Source: Modestobacter versicolor (GTDB lineage Bacteria; Actinomycetota; Actinomycetes; Mycobacteriales; Geodermatophilaceae). From it: a stretch of 64,000 nt of DNA. The stretch is taken from contig NZ_JACIBU010000001.1 in assembly GCF_014195485.1 (NCBI RefSeq), forward strand, positions 3,658,001 through 3,722,000, read 5' to 3'. How positions within the stretch are numbered: the first letter of the stretch is position 1; each line of letters opens with the position of its first letter. Made by a program: the position numbers and the translations under genes. Positions 40,700-48,926 of this stretch are shown piece by piece. Under the pieces are notes generated by a model that worked only from the letters and a program-made list of their open reading frames with translations, was not told the origin of the DNA and made no database searches.

Positions 40700-41755
40700 G
40701 TGACCGCTCTGCCCGACGACCCGACCCGGCGACCGCTCCGGGTCGCCACCGTGCCGTTCGCCACGCCCTACGGCGACGCCGTCGCCCCCGACGGCGTCGT
40801 GCGGGTGGGCCCGGACGTGGAGCCCAGCCCGTGGCTGGACCCCGAGCACCTGACCGCGCACGCGGGCGAGGTCGACGTGCTGCACCTGCACGGCGGGTAC
40901 GCGCACCTCACCGTGCCGGAGATGGACGCCTGGACCGCCGCCGTGCGCCGCTGCGACGTCCCGCTGGTGGTCACCGTGCACGACCTGACCGCCGTCGACG
41001 GCGCCGACTCCGGCACCCACCCCGGGGCGGCCCGCACCCGGGCCCGCGCCCACCTGCGGGCGCTGCTGGCGACCGCGGAGGTCGTGCTGACGCTCACCCC
41101 GGGCGCCGCCGACGAGATCGCCGACCGGTTCGGCCGCACCGCGATCGTGGTGGCCCACCCGTCGCTGGCCGCCCCCACCCCCGGCATCGGCCGGGAGACC
41201 CGGCTGGTCGGCCTGCACCTGGGCGAGCTGGGCCCCGAGGTCGCCGAGCCCCTGGAGCTGGTGCGCAGCGCGCTGTCCGGCGCGGTCTCCGGTGGCGGTC
41301 GGCTGCGGGTCGACGTGCACCCCGACGTCGACCTCGGCACCCGGCTGCCCGACCTGCTCGAGCTCGCCGACGCCGGTGACCTGGAGCTGGTCCGGAGCCG
41401 GCCCGAGGACCCCGCCGCGTGGGTGCGCCACCTGCAGGAGCTGCACGTGTCCGTCGTCCCGCAGCGCGCCCGCACCCACTCGACCTGGATCGAGCTGTGC
41501 CGCGACGCCGGCACCCGGGCGGTCGTGCCCGGCGGCGGGCACCCGCGCGAGCAGTGGTCCGACGTGGTGCTCTACGGCAACGACCCGGTGACCGGGCTGG
41601 ACGGCGCCTCGCTCACCTCCGCGGTGGTGGCGGCGCTCACCCGGCCGGCCCCGGCGCGGGTCGACGCGGCCTGGCGGGCCGAGCAGCTCGCCGCCGTCCG
41701 CCGGGTGCACGCGCAGGTCTACGAGCAGGTCGCCGCGGACCACGCGAGCGCCTGA
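40700..41755 (+). CDS. glycosyltransferase-like protein, GT-B N-terminal fold (351 aa)
   Basis: The segment VDVLHLHGGYAHLTVPEM with DVPLVVTVHDLTAVDG, and a later AEVVLTLTPGAADEIADRF, are the N-terminal half of family 4-type glycosyltransferases (donor-side helix and VHD motif). The C-terminal nucleotide-sugar domain is unusually divergent and short: VHPDVDLGTRLPDLLELA, HVSVVPQRARTHSTWIELC. It may be an active enzyme of wall or exopolysaccharide synthesis or a non-catalytic relative. GTG 40700 has AGGAGG 11 nt upstream. The 265 bp before it hold no gene. Confidence 0.6.
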   Translation: MTALPDDPTRRPLRVATVPFATPYGDAVAPDGVVRVGPDVEPSPWLDPEHLTAHAGEVDVLHLHGGYAHLTVPEMDAWTAAVRRCDVPLVVTVHDLTAVDGADSGTHPGAARTRARAHLRALLATAEVVLTLTPGAADEIADRFGRTAIVVAHPSLAAPTPGIGRETRLVGLHLGELGPEVAEPLELVRSALSGAVSGGGRLRVDVHPDVDLGTRLPDLLELADAGDLELVRSRPEDPAAWVRHLQELHVSVVPQRARTHSTWIELCRDAGTRAVVPGGGHPREQWSDVVLYGNDPVTGLDGASLTSAVVAALTRPAPARVDAAWRAEQLAAVRRVHAQVYEQVAADHASA

Positions 41756-41764
41756 GCGGACCGG

Positions 41765-43276
41765 TCAGCCGGCGGCAGCCCGGGTGGCGTGCGGCAGCCG
41801 GACGGTGAACGCCGTGCGGCCCGGTTCGCTGGCGACCTGCACTTCGCCGCCGTGCGCGCCGACCACCGCGTGCACGATCGCCAGCCCCAGGCCGGTGCTG
41901 CCGGCGGTGCGCGAGCGGGAGGCGTCGCCGCGGGCGAACCGCTCGAAGACGTGCGGGCGCAGCGCGGCCGGGATGCCCGGGCCGTCGTCGACGACCTGCA
42001 GCACCGCCCAGCCGCCCTCGGTGCGCAGCCGGGTGGTCGCCGTCGTCCCGTCGGGGGTGTGGCTGCGCACGTTGGCCAGCAGGTTGGTGAGCACCTGGTG
42101 CAGCCGGGCGGCGTCGCCGGGCACCTCGACCGGGGTGTCGGGCAGGTCGACCTGCCAGCGGTGGCCCGGGCCGGCGACGTGCGCGTCGCTGACGGCGTCG
42201 ACGACCAGGGCGGTGAGGTCGACCTCCTCGCTGGCCAGCTCGCGGCCGGCGTCCAGGCGGGCCAGCAGCAGCAGCTCCTCGACCAGCGCCGACATCCGCA
42301 GCGCCTCGGACTCCACCCGGCCCATCGCGTGCCCGACGTCGGCGGAGACCTCCCCGCCCTGCCGGCGGACCAGCTCGGCGTAGCCGCGGATCGAGGCCAG
42401 CGGCGTGCGCAGCTCGTGGCTGGCGTCGGCGACGAACTGGCGCACCTGGGTCTCGGACTCCTGGCGCGCGGCCAGCGAGGTCTCGACGTGGTCGAGCATG
42501 GTGTTCAGCGCGGTGCCGACCTGGCCGACCTCCGTGCCGGGGTCGGTGTCCTCCGGGGGCACCCGCTCGGCCAGCCGCACCTCCCCGGTGGCCAGCGGCA
42601 GCTGCGCCACCCGGGTCGCGGTGGCGGCCACCCGGTCCAGCGGGCGCAGGGTGCGGCGGATGACCAGCACCGCGGCCAGCGCGGCCGCGACCAGCGCGAG
42701 GAGCCCGACGACCAGCTCGACGGCGATCAGCCGGCGCACGGCGTCGCTGGTGCCGCTCAGCGGCAGGCCCGCCACCAGCACGCCCCCGTCGGCCAGGGTG
42801 CTGGACACCAGCCGGTAGTCGCCGAGGTCGCCGCCCAGGTCGACGGTCACCGGCTCGCCGCCGGAGGGCGTCGCCGCCAGCAGCTCCTGCTGCGCGCTGG
42901 TCAGGGCGAGGGTCTCGCCGTCGGGACCGATTACGCCGGAGTCGGTGCAGACGCCGTCGACGACGGTCGCGCCCAGCGTGCCCTCGGCCTGGCCGCGGGC
43001 GCCGAGGAAGCCGGGGCCCTTGGGCGAGCCCCCCTGCTGCGGTGCGGGGAACCCGTAGCCCCACTGCGCCGAGTAGTCCTTGGAGCGGTCGGTGGTCGCC
43101 TCGAGCCGGGTGTCGACCTGGCCGACCAGCTGGGCGCGGAGCGCGGTCACCGAGACCACGCCGACCAGCGCGAGCACGACCACCAGCGGGACGACGAAGG
43201 CCACCAGCAGCCGGGTGCGCAGCGACCGGCGCGACCGGGGGACGGGCGGTGGCCGGCCGTCGGTGCGGCGGCTCAC
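41765..43276 (-). CDS. sensor histidine kinase, HAMP type (503 aa)
   Basis: Two TM helices (LLVAFVVPLVVVLALVGVV near 24-42 and LVVGLLALVAAALAAVLVI near 190) flank a periplasmic sensor of about 140 residues. A HAMP linker follows, then the dimerisation H-box FVADASHELRTPLASIRGYA, N-box HQVLTNLLANVRSH, and G boxes VVDDGPGIP and GLGLAIVHAVVGAHGG. It is of the TrcS/MprB class. GTG 43276 follows the regulator by 16 bp, so the pair is one operon. The signal sensed is unknown. Confidence 0.93.
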   Translation of the reverse strand: MSRRTDGRPPPVPRSRRSLRTRLLVAFVVPLVVVLALVGVVSVTALRAQLVGQVDTRLEATTDRSKDYSAQWGYGFPAPQQGGSPKGPGFLGARGQAEGTLGATVVDGVCTDSGVIGPDGETLALTSAQQELLAATPSGGEPVTVDLGGDLGDYRLVSSTLADGGVLVAGLPLSGTSDAVRRLIAVELVVGLLALVAAALAAVLVIRRTLRPLDRVAATATRVAQLPLATGEVRLAERVPPEDTDPGTEVGQVGTALNTMLDHVETSLAARQESETQVRQFVADASHELRTPLASIRGYAELVRRQGGEVSADVGHAMGRVESEALRMSALVEELLLLARLDAGRELASEEVDLTALVVDAVSDAHVAGPGHRWQVDLPDTPVEVPGDAARLHQVLTNLLANVRSHTPDGTTATTRLRTEGGWAVLQVVDDGPGIPAALRPHVFERFARGDASRSRTAGSTGLGLAIVHAVVGAHGGEVQVASEPGRTAFTVRLPHATRAAAG

Positions 43277-43292
43277 CGGGAGAGGGCGGACG

Positions 43293-44033
43293 TCATGCGG
43301 CGGGCTTGATCACGTACCCGGCGCCGCGCAGCGTGTGGATCATCGGCGCGCGCCCGGCGTCGATCTTGCGGCGCAGGTAGGAGATGTACAGCTCGACGAT
43401 GTTGCCCTGGCCGCCGAAGTCGTACTGCCACACCCGGTCCAGGATCTGCGCCTTGGACAGCACCCGCTTGGGGTTGCGCATCAGGTAGCGGAGCAGCTCG
43501 AACTCGGTGGCGGTGAGCCGGATGTCGTCGCCACCGCGGGTCACCTCGTGGCTCTCCTCGTCCAGGGTCAGGTCGCCGACGACCAGCAGGCCGTCGTCGG
43601 CGACCACGCGGCTGGTGCGGCGGAGCAGGCCACGCAGCCGGGCCGCGACCTCCTCGAGGCTGAACGGCTTGGTGACGTAGTCGTCCCCGCCCGCGGTGAG
43701 CCCGGCGATGCGGTCCTCGAGGGCGTCCTTGGCGGTGAGGAAGACGACCGGGACGAGCGGGGAGTCGGCGCGCAGCCGGCGCAGCACCTCGAGCCCGTCC
43801 ATGTCGGGGAGCATGACATCGAGGACGACGGCGTCCGGGCGGAACTCGCGGGCGGCGCGCACCGCGTCGGTGCCGTCGTGGGCGGTGCGGACGTCCCAGC
43901 CCTCGTAGCGCAGCGCCATCGAGAGCAGCTCGCAGATGGAGGGCTCGTCGTCGACGACCAGCACCCGCAGGGCGCTGCCGTCCGGCCGGGTGAGCTGGGC
44001 GCGGGAGCGGGAGGCGGGGGTCGTCGTCGTCAT
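43293..44033 (-). CDS. OmpR/PhoB-family response regulator (246 aa)
   Basis: Receiver domain with acidic pocket VLVVDDEPSI, phosphorylation Asp in DAVVLDVMLPDMDGLEVL, conserved Thr/Lys in VVFLTAKDA and DDYVTKPFSLEE. The C-terminal winged helix has LTATEFELLRYLMRNPKRVL and VELYISYLRRKIDAG, ending TLRGAGYVIKP. It resembles mycobacterial TrcR. ATG 44033 is chosen because receiver domains of this group start 20-25 residues before the VVDDE motif; ATG 44054 is possible. Its partner kinase is the next gene. Confidence 0.93.
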   Translation of the reverse strand: MTTTTPASRSRAQLTRPDGSALRVLVVDDEPSICELLSMALRYEGWDVRTAHDGTDAVRAAREFRPDAVVLDVMLPDMDGLEVLRRLRADSPLVPVVFLTAKDALEDRIAGLTAGGDDYVTKPFSLEEVAARLRGLLRRTSRVVADDGLLVVGDLTLDEESHEVTRGGDDIRLTATEFELLRYLMRNPKRVLSKAQILDRVWQYDFGGQGNIVELYISYLRRKIDAGRAPMIHTLRGAGYVIKPAA

Positions 44034-44136
44034 GGGTCGACTGTGCGGGCCCATCCTGAGAGTTCCCTGTGTCCACGACAGGAAGTGGCTGGACGCGTGC
44101 CCGGCCGCGCGGAGGGCAGCGGAGCGGGAGTGGGGG

Positions 44137-44210
44137 TGGCCAGGGGCGGGGTCGAACCGCCGACCTCTCGCTTTTCAGGCGAGCGCTCGTACCGACTGAG
44201 CTACCTGGCC
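44137..44210 (-). tRNA. tRNA-Phe (GAA)
   Basis: Acceptor GGCCAGG pairs with CCTGGCC; anticodon loop is CTGAAAA with anticodon GAA; the T arm reads GGTTCGACCCC. CCA is not encoded. It is the third of a Glu-Asp-Phe cluster read leftward. Confidence 0.95.
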
Positions 44211-44246
44211 CCAGCGCCGGGACCAGCCGTTGCTGGTGCCGGATGG

Positions 44247-44320
44247 CGACCCTGACGGGACTCGAACCCGCGACCTCCGCCGTGACAGGGCGGCGCGCTA
44301 ACCAACTGCGCTACAGGGCC
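44247..44320 (-). tRNA. tRNA-Asp (GTC)
   Basis: Acceptor GGCCCTG pairs with CAGGGTC; anticodon stem CCGCC/GGCGG with loop CTGTCAC, anticodon GTC. The discriminator G is directly followed by an encoded CCA (44244-44246). Confidence 0.95.
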
Positions 44321-44336
44321 TTGCTGTGGTGCTGCG

Positions 44337-44409
44337 TGCCCCCAACGGGGTTCGAACCCGTGCTACCGCCTTGAAAGGGCGGCGTCCTGGACCGCTAGAC
44401 GATGGGGGC
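44337..44409 (-). tRNA. tRNA-Glu (TTC)
   Basis: Acceptor GCCCCCA pairs with TGGGGGC; anticodon stem CCGCC/GGCGG with loop CTTTCAA, anticodon TTC; T arm GGGTTCGAACCC. First gene of the leftward Glu-Asp-Phe cluster. Confidence 0.95.
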
Positions 44410-44527
44410 TCGTGGTCGCTGGAGGCAGTGAGAACCATACATGGCCCTCCGGAGGTGCTCTGCACCCGGTCCTCCGGGACCGCGTGGCGGGCGTGGCGGA
44501 GGGGGTCCCGCGTGCCAGCATCGGGCC

Positions 44528-45163
44528 GTGCGCACCCGCCGTCCGACCCGTTCCCTGGGCCTCGCTGCCGCCGTCCTCCTGCTGGCCGGCTGCGGCTCGC
44601 AGACCGGGACCGATGACGCGTCCTCGACCAGCGGCGTCACCGCCGGCAGCTCGGCCACCACGGAGGCCCCGACGTCGGCCGCCGGGGGCAGCGAGGCGAC
44701 CGAGGACCCCGCGGCCAGCCCGTTCCCCGGCAACACCGACCCCGACGTCGCCGACCCGGTGACCCCGGACGGCCTGACCGTGACCACGGTCCGCGCGGCG
44801 CACCACGAGGGCTACGACCGGGTGGTGTTCGAGCTCTCCGGCAGCGGCACCCCCGGCTGGTCGGTCGAGTACGTCGACACCCCGACGTCGCAGGGCAGCG
44901 GCGAGGTCGTCGACGTGCCGGGGGCGGCCTTCCTGCAGGTGACCCTGCAGGGCACCACCTACCCGTACGAGTCGGGGGCCACCGAGGTCGCCCGCGGGGC
45001 CGTCGCCGTGTCCGGCACCGAGGTCGTGGACGGCGTCGTCTACGACGCCACGTTCGAGGGCACCTCGGTGGCCTGGATCGGCACCGGCGAGCGGACGCCG
45101 TTCCGGGTCTACGCGCTCACGGCGCCCTCGCGGGTCGTGGTCGAGGTCGCCGACGCCGGCTGA
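44528..45163 (+). CDS. lipoprotein with AMIN-like domain (211 aa)
   Basis: A lipoprotein signal peptide with lipobox LLLAGC gives Cys near residue 23. A Ser/Thr/Ala-rich tether of 50 residues follows, then a single beta-sandwich domain: VTTVRAAHHEGYDRVVFEL and WSVEYVDTP through ERTPFRVYALTAPSRVVVEV. The ending V-Y-A-L-T-A-P-S-R-V-V-V-E-V is characteristic of AMIN/AMIN-like domains, which bind cell-wall components. GTG 44528 is preceded by CAGCAT at six bases, a leaderless-like arrangement. Confidence 0.8.
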   Translation: MRTRRPTRSLGLAAAVLLLAGCGSQTGTDDASSTSGVTAGSSATTEAPTSAAGGSEATEDPAASPFPGNTDPDVADPVTPDGLTVTTVRAAHHEGYDRVVFELSGSGTPGWSVEYVDTPTSQGSGEVVDVPGAAFLQVTLQGTTYPYESGATEVARGAVAVSGTEVVDGVVYDATFEGTSVAWIGTGERTPFRVYALTAPSRVVVEVADAG

Positions 45164-45172
45164 CCCCGGGGG

Positions 45173-45502
45173 TCAGCCGACCTCGGCGGTGAACTCGACG
45201 CCGTCGTCGGTGACCGACGTGCAGGTGATCGACAGCGGGCCGGCCGACACGCTGTCCCCTTCGGCGCAGGAGACGCTCTGGTCGCCCAGCTGCAGGGTGG
45301 CCTTGCCGTCCTGCGTGCCGGCGAAGGCCAGCTCGTTGCCGAGGATGCTGGCCTTGGCGTCGTCGCCGGTCAGCGTGGCGGTGCACGAGGTGCCGGAGCA
45401 GTCGACGTTGCTGGAGCTGCAGGCGGCCAGCGGCAGCAGGAGCAGGAAGCCGGCGGCGGCGCCGGCAGCGAGGCGCGCGCGGCGGTGCAGGAGGTCAGCC
45501 AT
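45173..45502 (-). CDS. small secreted lipoprotein (109 aa)
   Basis: Signal peptide GAAAGFLLLLPLAACSSS with lipobox LAAC. The mature part has two disulfide-like cysteine pairs (VDCSGTSC; VSCAEG and ITCTSV) in a beta-rich domain: SILGNELAFAGTQDGKATLQ. Such small Cys-rich lipoproteins are common in actinobacteria and have no known activity. ATG 45502 is supported by TACGCT six bases upstream. It ends 9 bp from the convergent AMIN-like lipoprotein gene. Confidence 0.75.
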   Translation of the reverse strand: MADLLHRRARLAAGAAAGFLLLLPLAACSSSNVDCSGTSCTATLTGDDAKASILGNELAFAGTQDGKATLQLGDQSVSCAEGDSVSAGPLSITCTSVTDDGVEFTAEVG

Positions 45503-45508
45503 GCCCGG

Positions 45509-45514
45509 AGCGTA
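45509..45514 (-). promoter_or_regulatory. -10 box TACGCT for a leaderless start
   Basis: TACGCT on the minus strand stands six bases before ATG 45502 of the small lipoprotein gene. Confidence 0.5.
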
Positions 45515-45552
45515 GGGCGACCTGGCCGACCGCGGGGGACGACGCGGCGGGG

Positions 45553-46083
45553 TCAGTCCTGCCGGACGGTGGCGGGCGTGAAGACCCAGCTGCGCAGGGC
45601 GACGAACCGGACGAGGCCGATCGCGCCGGTGACCGCGGCGATGAGCAGCAGCTCCACGCCGGTGCCGACGTCGCCGATCAGCATGTGCACCCCGGCCAGC
45701 GCGAAGGACGTCGCGACCAGGCCGACGACCGCCAGGCCACCGCCCTCCCACTGCGCGGTGAACCAGGAGACCTGCTGCCCGGCGTGGAAGGTCAGCCGGC
45801 GGTGCAGCTCGTTGGCCAGCAGCGTGGAGGCGATGGCGCCCACGAGGTTCGCCGGCTGGGCGCCGAACCCGCCGAGGCCGATGAACAGCAGCGCGTAGAG
45901 GGCGCTGGAGACGCCGCCCACCACCACGTACCGGGCGAACTGGGCACCCGTGTCGTCCTGGTGGAGGCGGGTGCGCAGCGCGGCGGCCAGCCGCGGCAGC
46001 CGGGCGAGCTCGCTCGTGACGACGTGCCCCACCTCGTGCGCCCCGCCGACGGCGGTCCGGCGCAGCAGGGACGGGCAGGTCAC
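45553..46083 (-). CDS. GtrA-family membrane protein (176 aa)
   Basis: Four TM helices in the GtrA pattern: FARYVVVGGVSSALYALLFI, GAQPANLVGAIASTLLANE, GGGLAVVGLVATSFALAGV and ELLLIAAVTGAIGLVRFVAL. The motifs NEL-RRLTF in the loop and RSWVF at the end are typical. GtrA proteins move or present lipid-linked sugars for envelope glycosylation. GTG 46083 is chosen because GAGGAG lies seven bases upstream; longer starts add an unlikely basic segment. Confidence 0.85.
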   Translation of the reverse strand: MTCPSLLRRTAVGGAHEVGHVVTSELARLPRLAAALRTRLHQDDTGAQFARYVVVGGVSSALYALLFIGLGGFGAQPANLVGAIASTLLANELHRRLTFHAGQQVSWFTAQWEGGGLAVVGLVATSFALAGVHMLIGDVGTGVELLLIAAVTGAIGLVRFVALRSWVFTPATVRQD

Positions 46084-46264
46084 GGGTGCTCCTCGAGCTG
46101 GGGGTGTACGGACAGTTGCATGCTCCGGCACCAAGTGTGGGCGTCGCATCCGAATTCCCGGTGCGGCGCGCGCACTCTCCGTGAGGTCGATCACGGAGAG
46201 TGGTCACGGAATGATCACGGCCGGCTGGCAGGTACCTCCCAGGTACGCCCGGCAGGGTCACCGC

Positions 46265-46753
46265 ATGAGCGCACCCGGGCACCGCCGTCCCTGGCTCTAC
46301 GACCCGTCGCTGGGGGGTGTGCTGGTGCGCTCGCACCGGTCCCCGACGGCCGGCGCGGCCGGCCGGGTCGTCTCCGACGCGGTGTGGAGCGACGTCCTCG
46401 CGCTGCTGCGCTGGGCGGAGGCGACGCTCAGCTGCCCGCCGGAGCTGCGGACCGGCACGGCCTGGCGCACCGCCGCGACGTCGGCCGCGCTGCTGCGCCG
46501 GCTGCCCGGGCTGTGCCGCGAGGCCGGCGTCGCCTGGCCTGGCCCCACGCCCTCGCCGCCACCCCTGGACGGCGCCGCCGTCCGGCTGCGGAGCGCGGCC
46601 GACCGGCTGGCGCTGCGGCTCTGCTCGCCGGAGGAGGGGGTGGCCGGCCCGCTGAGCGAGGACGTCGGCGACCTGGCCCGGGACGTCGACGAGGTGGGGG
46701 CCGCCGCGCTCGCCGTGCTGGCCGCGGAGACCGACTGGACGACGGCGGGCTGA
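46265..46753 (+). CDS. hypothetical protein (162 aa)
   Basis: A soluble, helix-rich protein with no recognised motif. Features are RPWLYDPSLGGVLVRSH, then several amphipathic helices (VVSDAVWSDVLALLRWAEAT; LRSAADRLALRLCSPEEG). CAGGGT six bases before ATG 46265 suggests a leaderless transcript. It is divergent from the GtrA gene and 48 bp upstream of the Rieske gene. Confidence 0.55.
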   Translation: MSAPGHRRPWLYDPSLGGVLVRSHRSPTAGAAGRVVSDAVWSDVLALLRWAEATLSCPPELRTGTAWRTAATSAALLRRLPGLCREAGVAWPGPTPSPPPLDGAAVRLRSAADRLALRLCSPEEGVAGPLSEDVGDLARDVDEVGAAALAVLAAETDWTTAG

Positions 46754-46801
46754 TCGCCCGGTCGCCCGGTTCCGGTCGCCCGCAACGGGTATGGGCGGCC
46801 C

Positions 46802-47689
46802 ATGAGCCTGCTCGCCGTGCTGGACCGCCTGTCCGAGGTCTCGTCGTTCGACAAGACGCTGGAGTCCGCCCGGACGGCGGTGAACAAGGCGCTGCAGCCG
46901 CAGGCGTTCAAGGACCTGCTGCACGGCAGCTGGCTGGGCCACCCGCTGCACCCGATCCTGGCGATGGTCCCGGTCGGCACGTGGCTCTCCGCCGGCCTGC
47001 TGGACATCGCGCCGCCGACCCGGCCCGCGGCCACCGCGCTGATCACCACCGGCGTCGCGGCGAGCCTGCCCGCCGCGCTGGCCGGTGCCGCCGACTGGTC
47101 CGAGCAGGACGACGCGGTGCGCCGGCTCGGCGCGCTGCACGCCGTCAGCAACGTCGCGGCGCTCGGCCTCTACGTCGGCTCGCTGGTGGCCCGCAAGAAG
47201 GGCAACGGCGGGCTCGGGCGGGCACTTGCCTACACCGGTCTCGGGGTGGCGTCGGCGTCGGCGTCCATCGGCGGGCACATGTCCTACGCGCAGTCCTCCG
47301 GCGCCAACCACTCCGTCGTCGACGCCCGCCAGCTCACCACCGACTGGATCGACCTCGGCCCGCTCGACGACCTGCCCGACGGCCGCCCGGCGCTGCGCAC
47401 CGGCGAGGGCCAGGGCGCCCCGGTGCCGCTGGCCGTCGTCCGGCGCGGGGCGAAGGTCGACGCCTTCATCAGCGCCTGCGCGCACGTCGGTGGCCCGCTC
47501 GCGGAGGGCACCGTCGAGGAGGTCCGGGGCAGCGAGTGCCTGGTCTGCCCGTGGCACGGGTCGGCCTTCGACCTGGAGTCCGGTCAGCCGCGCCGCGGCC
47601 CGACAGCGTCGGCCCAGGAGAAGCTCCAGGTGAAGTACGAGGCCGGCCGGGTGTTCGGGAAGCTGCCGGACCGGCACGTCAGCAAGTAG
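46802..47689 (+). CDS. DUF2231 membrane domain fused to Rieske [2Fe-2S] domain (295 aa)
   Basis: N-terminal DUF2231-type four-helix membrane domain begins with the hallmark WLGHPLHPILAMVPVGTWL and continues ALITTGVAASLPAALAGAAD. The C-terminal third is a Rieske domain with both cluster motifs, ACAHVGGPLAEG (C-x-H) and CLVCPWHGSAFDLESG (C-x-x-H). Likely a membrane electron-transfer protein. Fusions of this kind are frequent in actinobacteria; the redox partner is unknown. Confidence 0.9.
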   Translation: MSLLAVLDRLSEVSSFDKTLESARTAVNKALQPQAFKDLLHGSWLGHPLHPILAMVPVGTWLSAGLLDIAPPTRPAATALITTGVAASLPAALAGAADWSEQDDAVRRLGALHAVSNVAALGLYVGSLVARKKGNGGLGRALAYTGLGVASASASIGGHMSYAQSSGANHSVVDARQLTTDWIDLGPLDDLPDGRPALRTGEGQGAPVPLAVVRRGAKVDAFISACAHVGGPLAEGTVEEVRGSECLVCPWHGSAFDLESGQPRRGPTASAQEKLQVKYEAGRVFGKLPDRHVSK

Positions 47690-47711
47690 CCGCCGGCGGG
47701 TGACCGGCGCC

Positions 47712-47717
47712 TAGGCT
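47712..47717 (+). promoter_or_regulatory. -10 box TAGGCT for a leaderless start
   Basis: TAGGCT lies six bases before GTG 47724, in the 34-bp gap after the Rieske gene. It implies an independent, leaderless transcript for the lipoprotein. Confidence 0.5.
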
Positions 47718-47723
47718 CCGGCC

Positions 47724-48572
47724 GTGCGGCGGGTCGCGGTGGGGCTGGTGCTCGTGCTGGCCGGCTGCGGGTCGACGGACCCGGTGGCGGCCCCGGCTCC
47801 CTCGTCCAGCTCCGCTGCTGTGGTCCAGACGCTGCCCGAGGTTCCGGGCATCGCGGCCGAGGCGGTGCAGCTCCGCACGGACGCGGCGGTCGGCGGGCAG
47901 GTGCAGGTGCGGGTCACCGACACCGGGCCCGCTCCCTTCACCGTGACCGCGGTGCAGCTGGACTCGCCGGGCTTCGCGCCGCTGCCGCCCCGCGCGGTGA
48001 CCGCCCGGTACGCCCCGGGCCGGACGATCGACCTGCCCACCCCGTTCGGCGCGGTCGACTGCTCGGCCGCGGTGGACCCGGTGGGCGCGCGGCTGACGGT
48101 GGTGCGCCCGGACGGCGCGGTGGAGGAGCTCCGGGTGCCGCTGACCGGCGACACGATGGCGCAGGTGCACGCGGGGGCGTGCGCGGTCGCCGACGTGCTC
48201 GCCGTCGTCGGCATCGCGGTCGAGGACCTGGCCGACGCAGGGGAGACGATGACCGGCGAGGTCGTGCTGACCCGGCGGTCGGGCGACGAGCCGGTGGAGG
48301 TGACCCGGCTGGGCGGCAGCGTGGTGCTCGAGCCGGTGCCGGACGGGGACCTGCCGGTGACGCTGGCGGCGGAGGAGCGCGAGCTGCGGGTCCCGGTGAC
48401 CTTCGACGCGGCCCGCTGCGACCCGCACGCGCTGGCCGAGACGAAGAAGCCGTTCGTCTTCCCGCTGGCCGTCACGGTGGGCGACGGCGAGAGCGTGCCG
48501 GTGGACCTGCCGCTCGACGACGCGCAGGAGGGGCGGCTGCAGGACCTGCTCGACCGGGTGTGCACCGACTGA
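47724..48572 (+). CDS. lipoprotein of unknown function (282 aa)
   Basis: Signal peptide RRVAVGLVLVLAGCGST with lipobox LAGC at residue 15, then a short Ser/Pro tether. Two similar beta-sandwich halves follow: GGQVQVRVTDTGPAPFTVTA and GEVVLTRRSGDEPVEVTRLG. Each has one late cysteine pair candidate (DCSAAVD/GACAVAD; ARCDPH/RVCTD). It looks like a cell-surface binding protein with fibronectin-like or DUF-type domains; no enzyme motif is seen. Confidence 0.7.
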   Translation: MRRVAVGLVLVLAGCGSTDPVAAPAPSSSSAAVVQTLPEVPGIAAEAVQLRTDAAVGGQVQVRVTDTGPAPFTVTAVQLDSPGFAPLPPRAVTARYAPGRTIDLPTPFGAVDCSAAVDPVGARLTVVRPDGAVEELRVPLTGDTMAQVHAGACAVADVLAVVGIAVEDLADAGETMTGEVVLTRRSGDEPVEVTRLGGSVVLEPVPDGDLPVTLAAEERELRVPVTFDAARCDPHALAETKKPFVFPLAVTVGDGESVPVDLPLDDAQEGRLQDLLDRVCTD

Positions 48573-48612
48573 GCGGGGTTCGCGGGGCGGCCGCCGGGGC
48601 ATCCCCCCGGTC

Positions 48613-48708
48613 GTGTTCCTCTTCACCAGCCGGCTCGGCTGCCTCGGGTCGATCCTGGTGTCGCTGCTGCTGACCGCGCTGCTGTTCATCCTCTTCACCG
48701 TGCTCTGA
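48613..48708 (+). CDS. 31-residue conserved-type membrane mini-protein
   Basis: GTG 48613 encodes FLFTSRLGCLGSILVSL followed by LLTALLFILFTVL: a short start with one cysteine and one TM helix. Similar mini-proteins with FTSR-x-GCLGS near the start occur in actinobacterial genomes, from my general knowledge. There is no clear Shine-Dalgarno. It stands alone between the lipoprotein gene and tRNA-Lys. Confidence 0.5.
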   Translation: MFLFTSRLGCLGSILVSLLLTALLFILFTVL

Positions 48709-48818
48709 CCCGCTGCCCCGCGTTCAGTGCGCACTCGTCGGGGTCACCCCGCCGCCGGAGACCCCGATGACTGCGCACTCGCTGGGCCGCCCGGCCGCGG
48801 TGGCACGATGGGCGCGCC

Positions 48819-48891
48819 GGGCCTCTAGCTCAACTGGCAGAGCAGCGGACTTTTAATCCGCGGGTTGTGGGTTCGATCCCCACGGGGCCCA
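48819..48891 (+). tRNA. tRNA-Lys (TTT)
   Basis: Acceptor GGGCCTC pairs with GGGGCCC; anticodon stem GCGGA/TCCGC with loop CTTTTAA, anticodon TTT; T arm GTGGGTTCGATCCCCAC; discriminator A. CCA is not encoded (ACC follows). Its last 36 bases and the next three reappear, slightly changed, at 53289-53326. Confidence 0.96.
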
Positions 48892-48926
48892 CCGCGCAAG
48901 TAGGGCGGGTCGCGCACCGTCGAGGC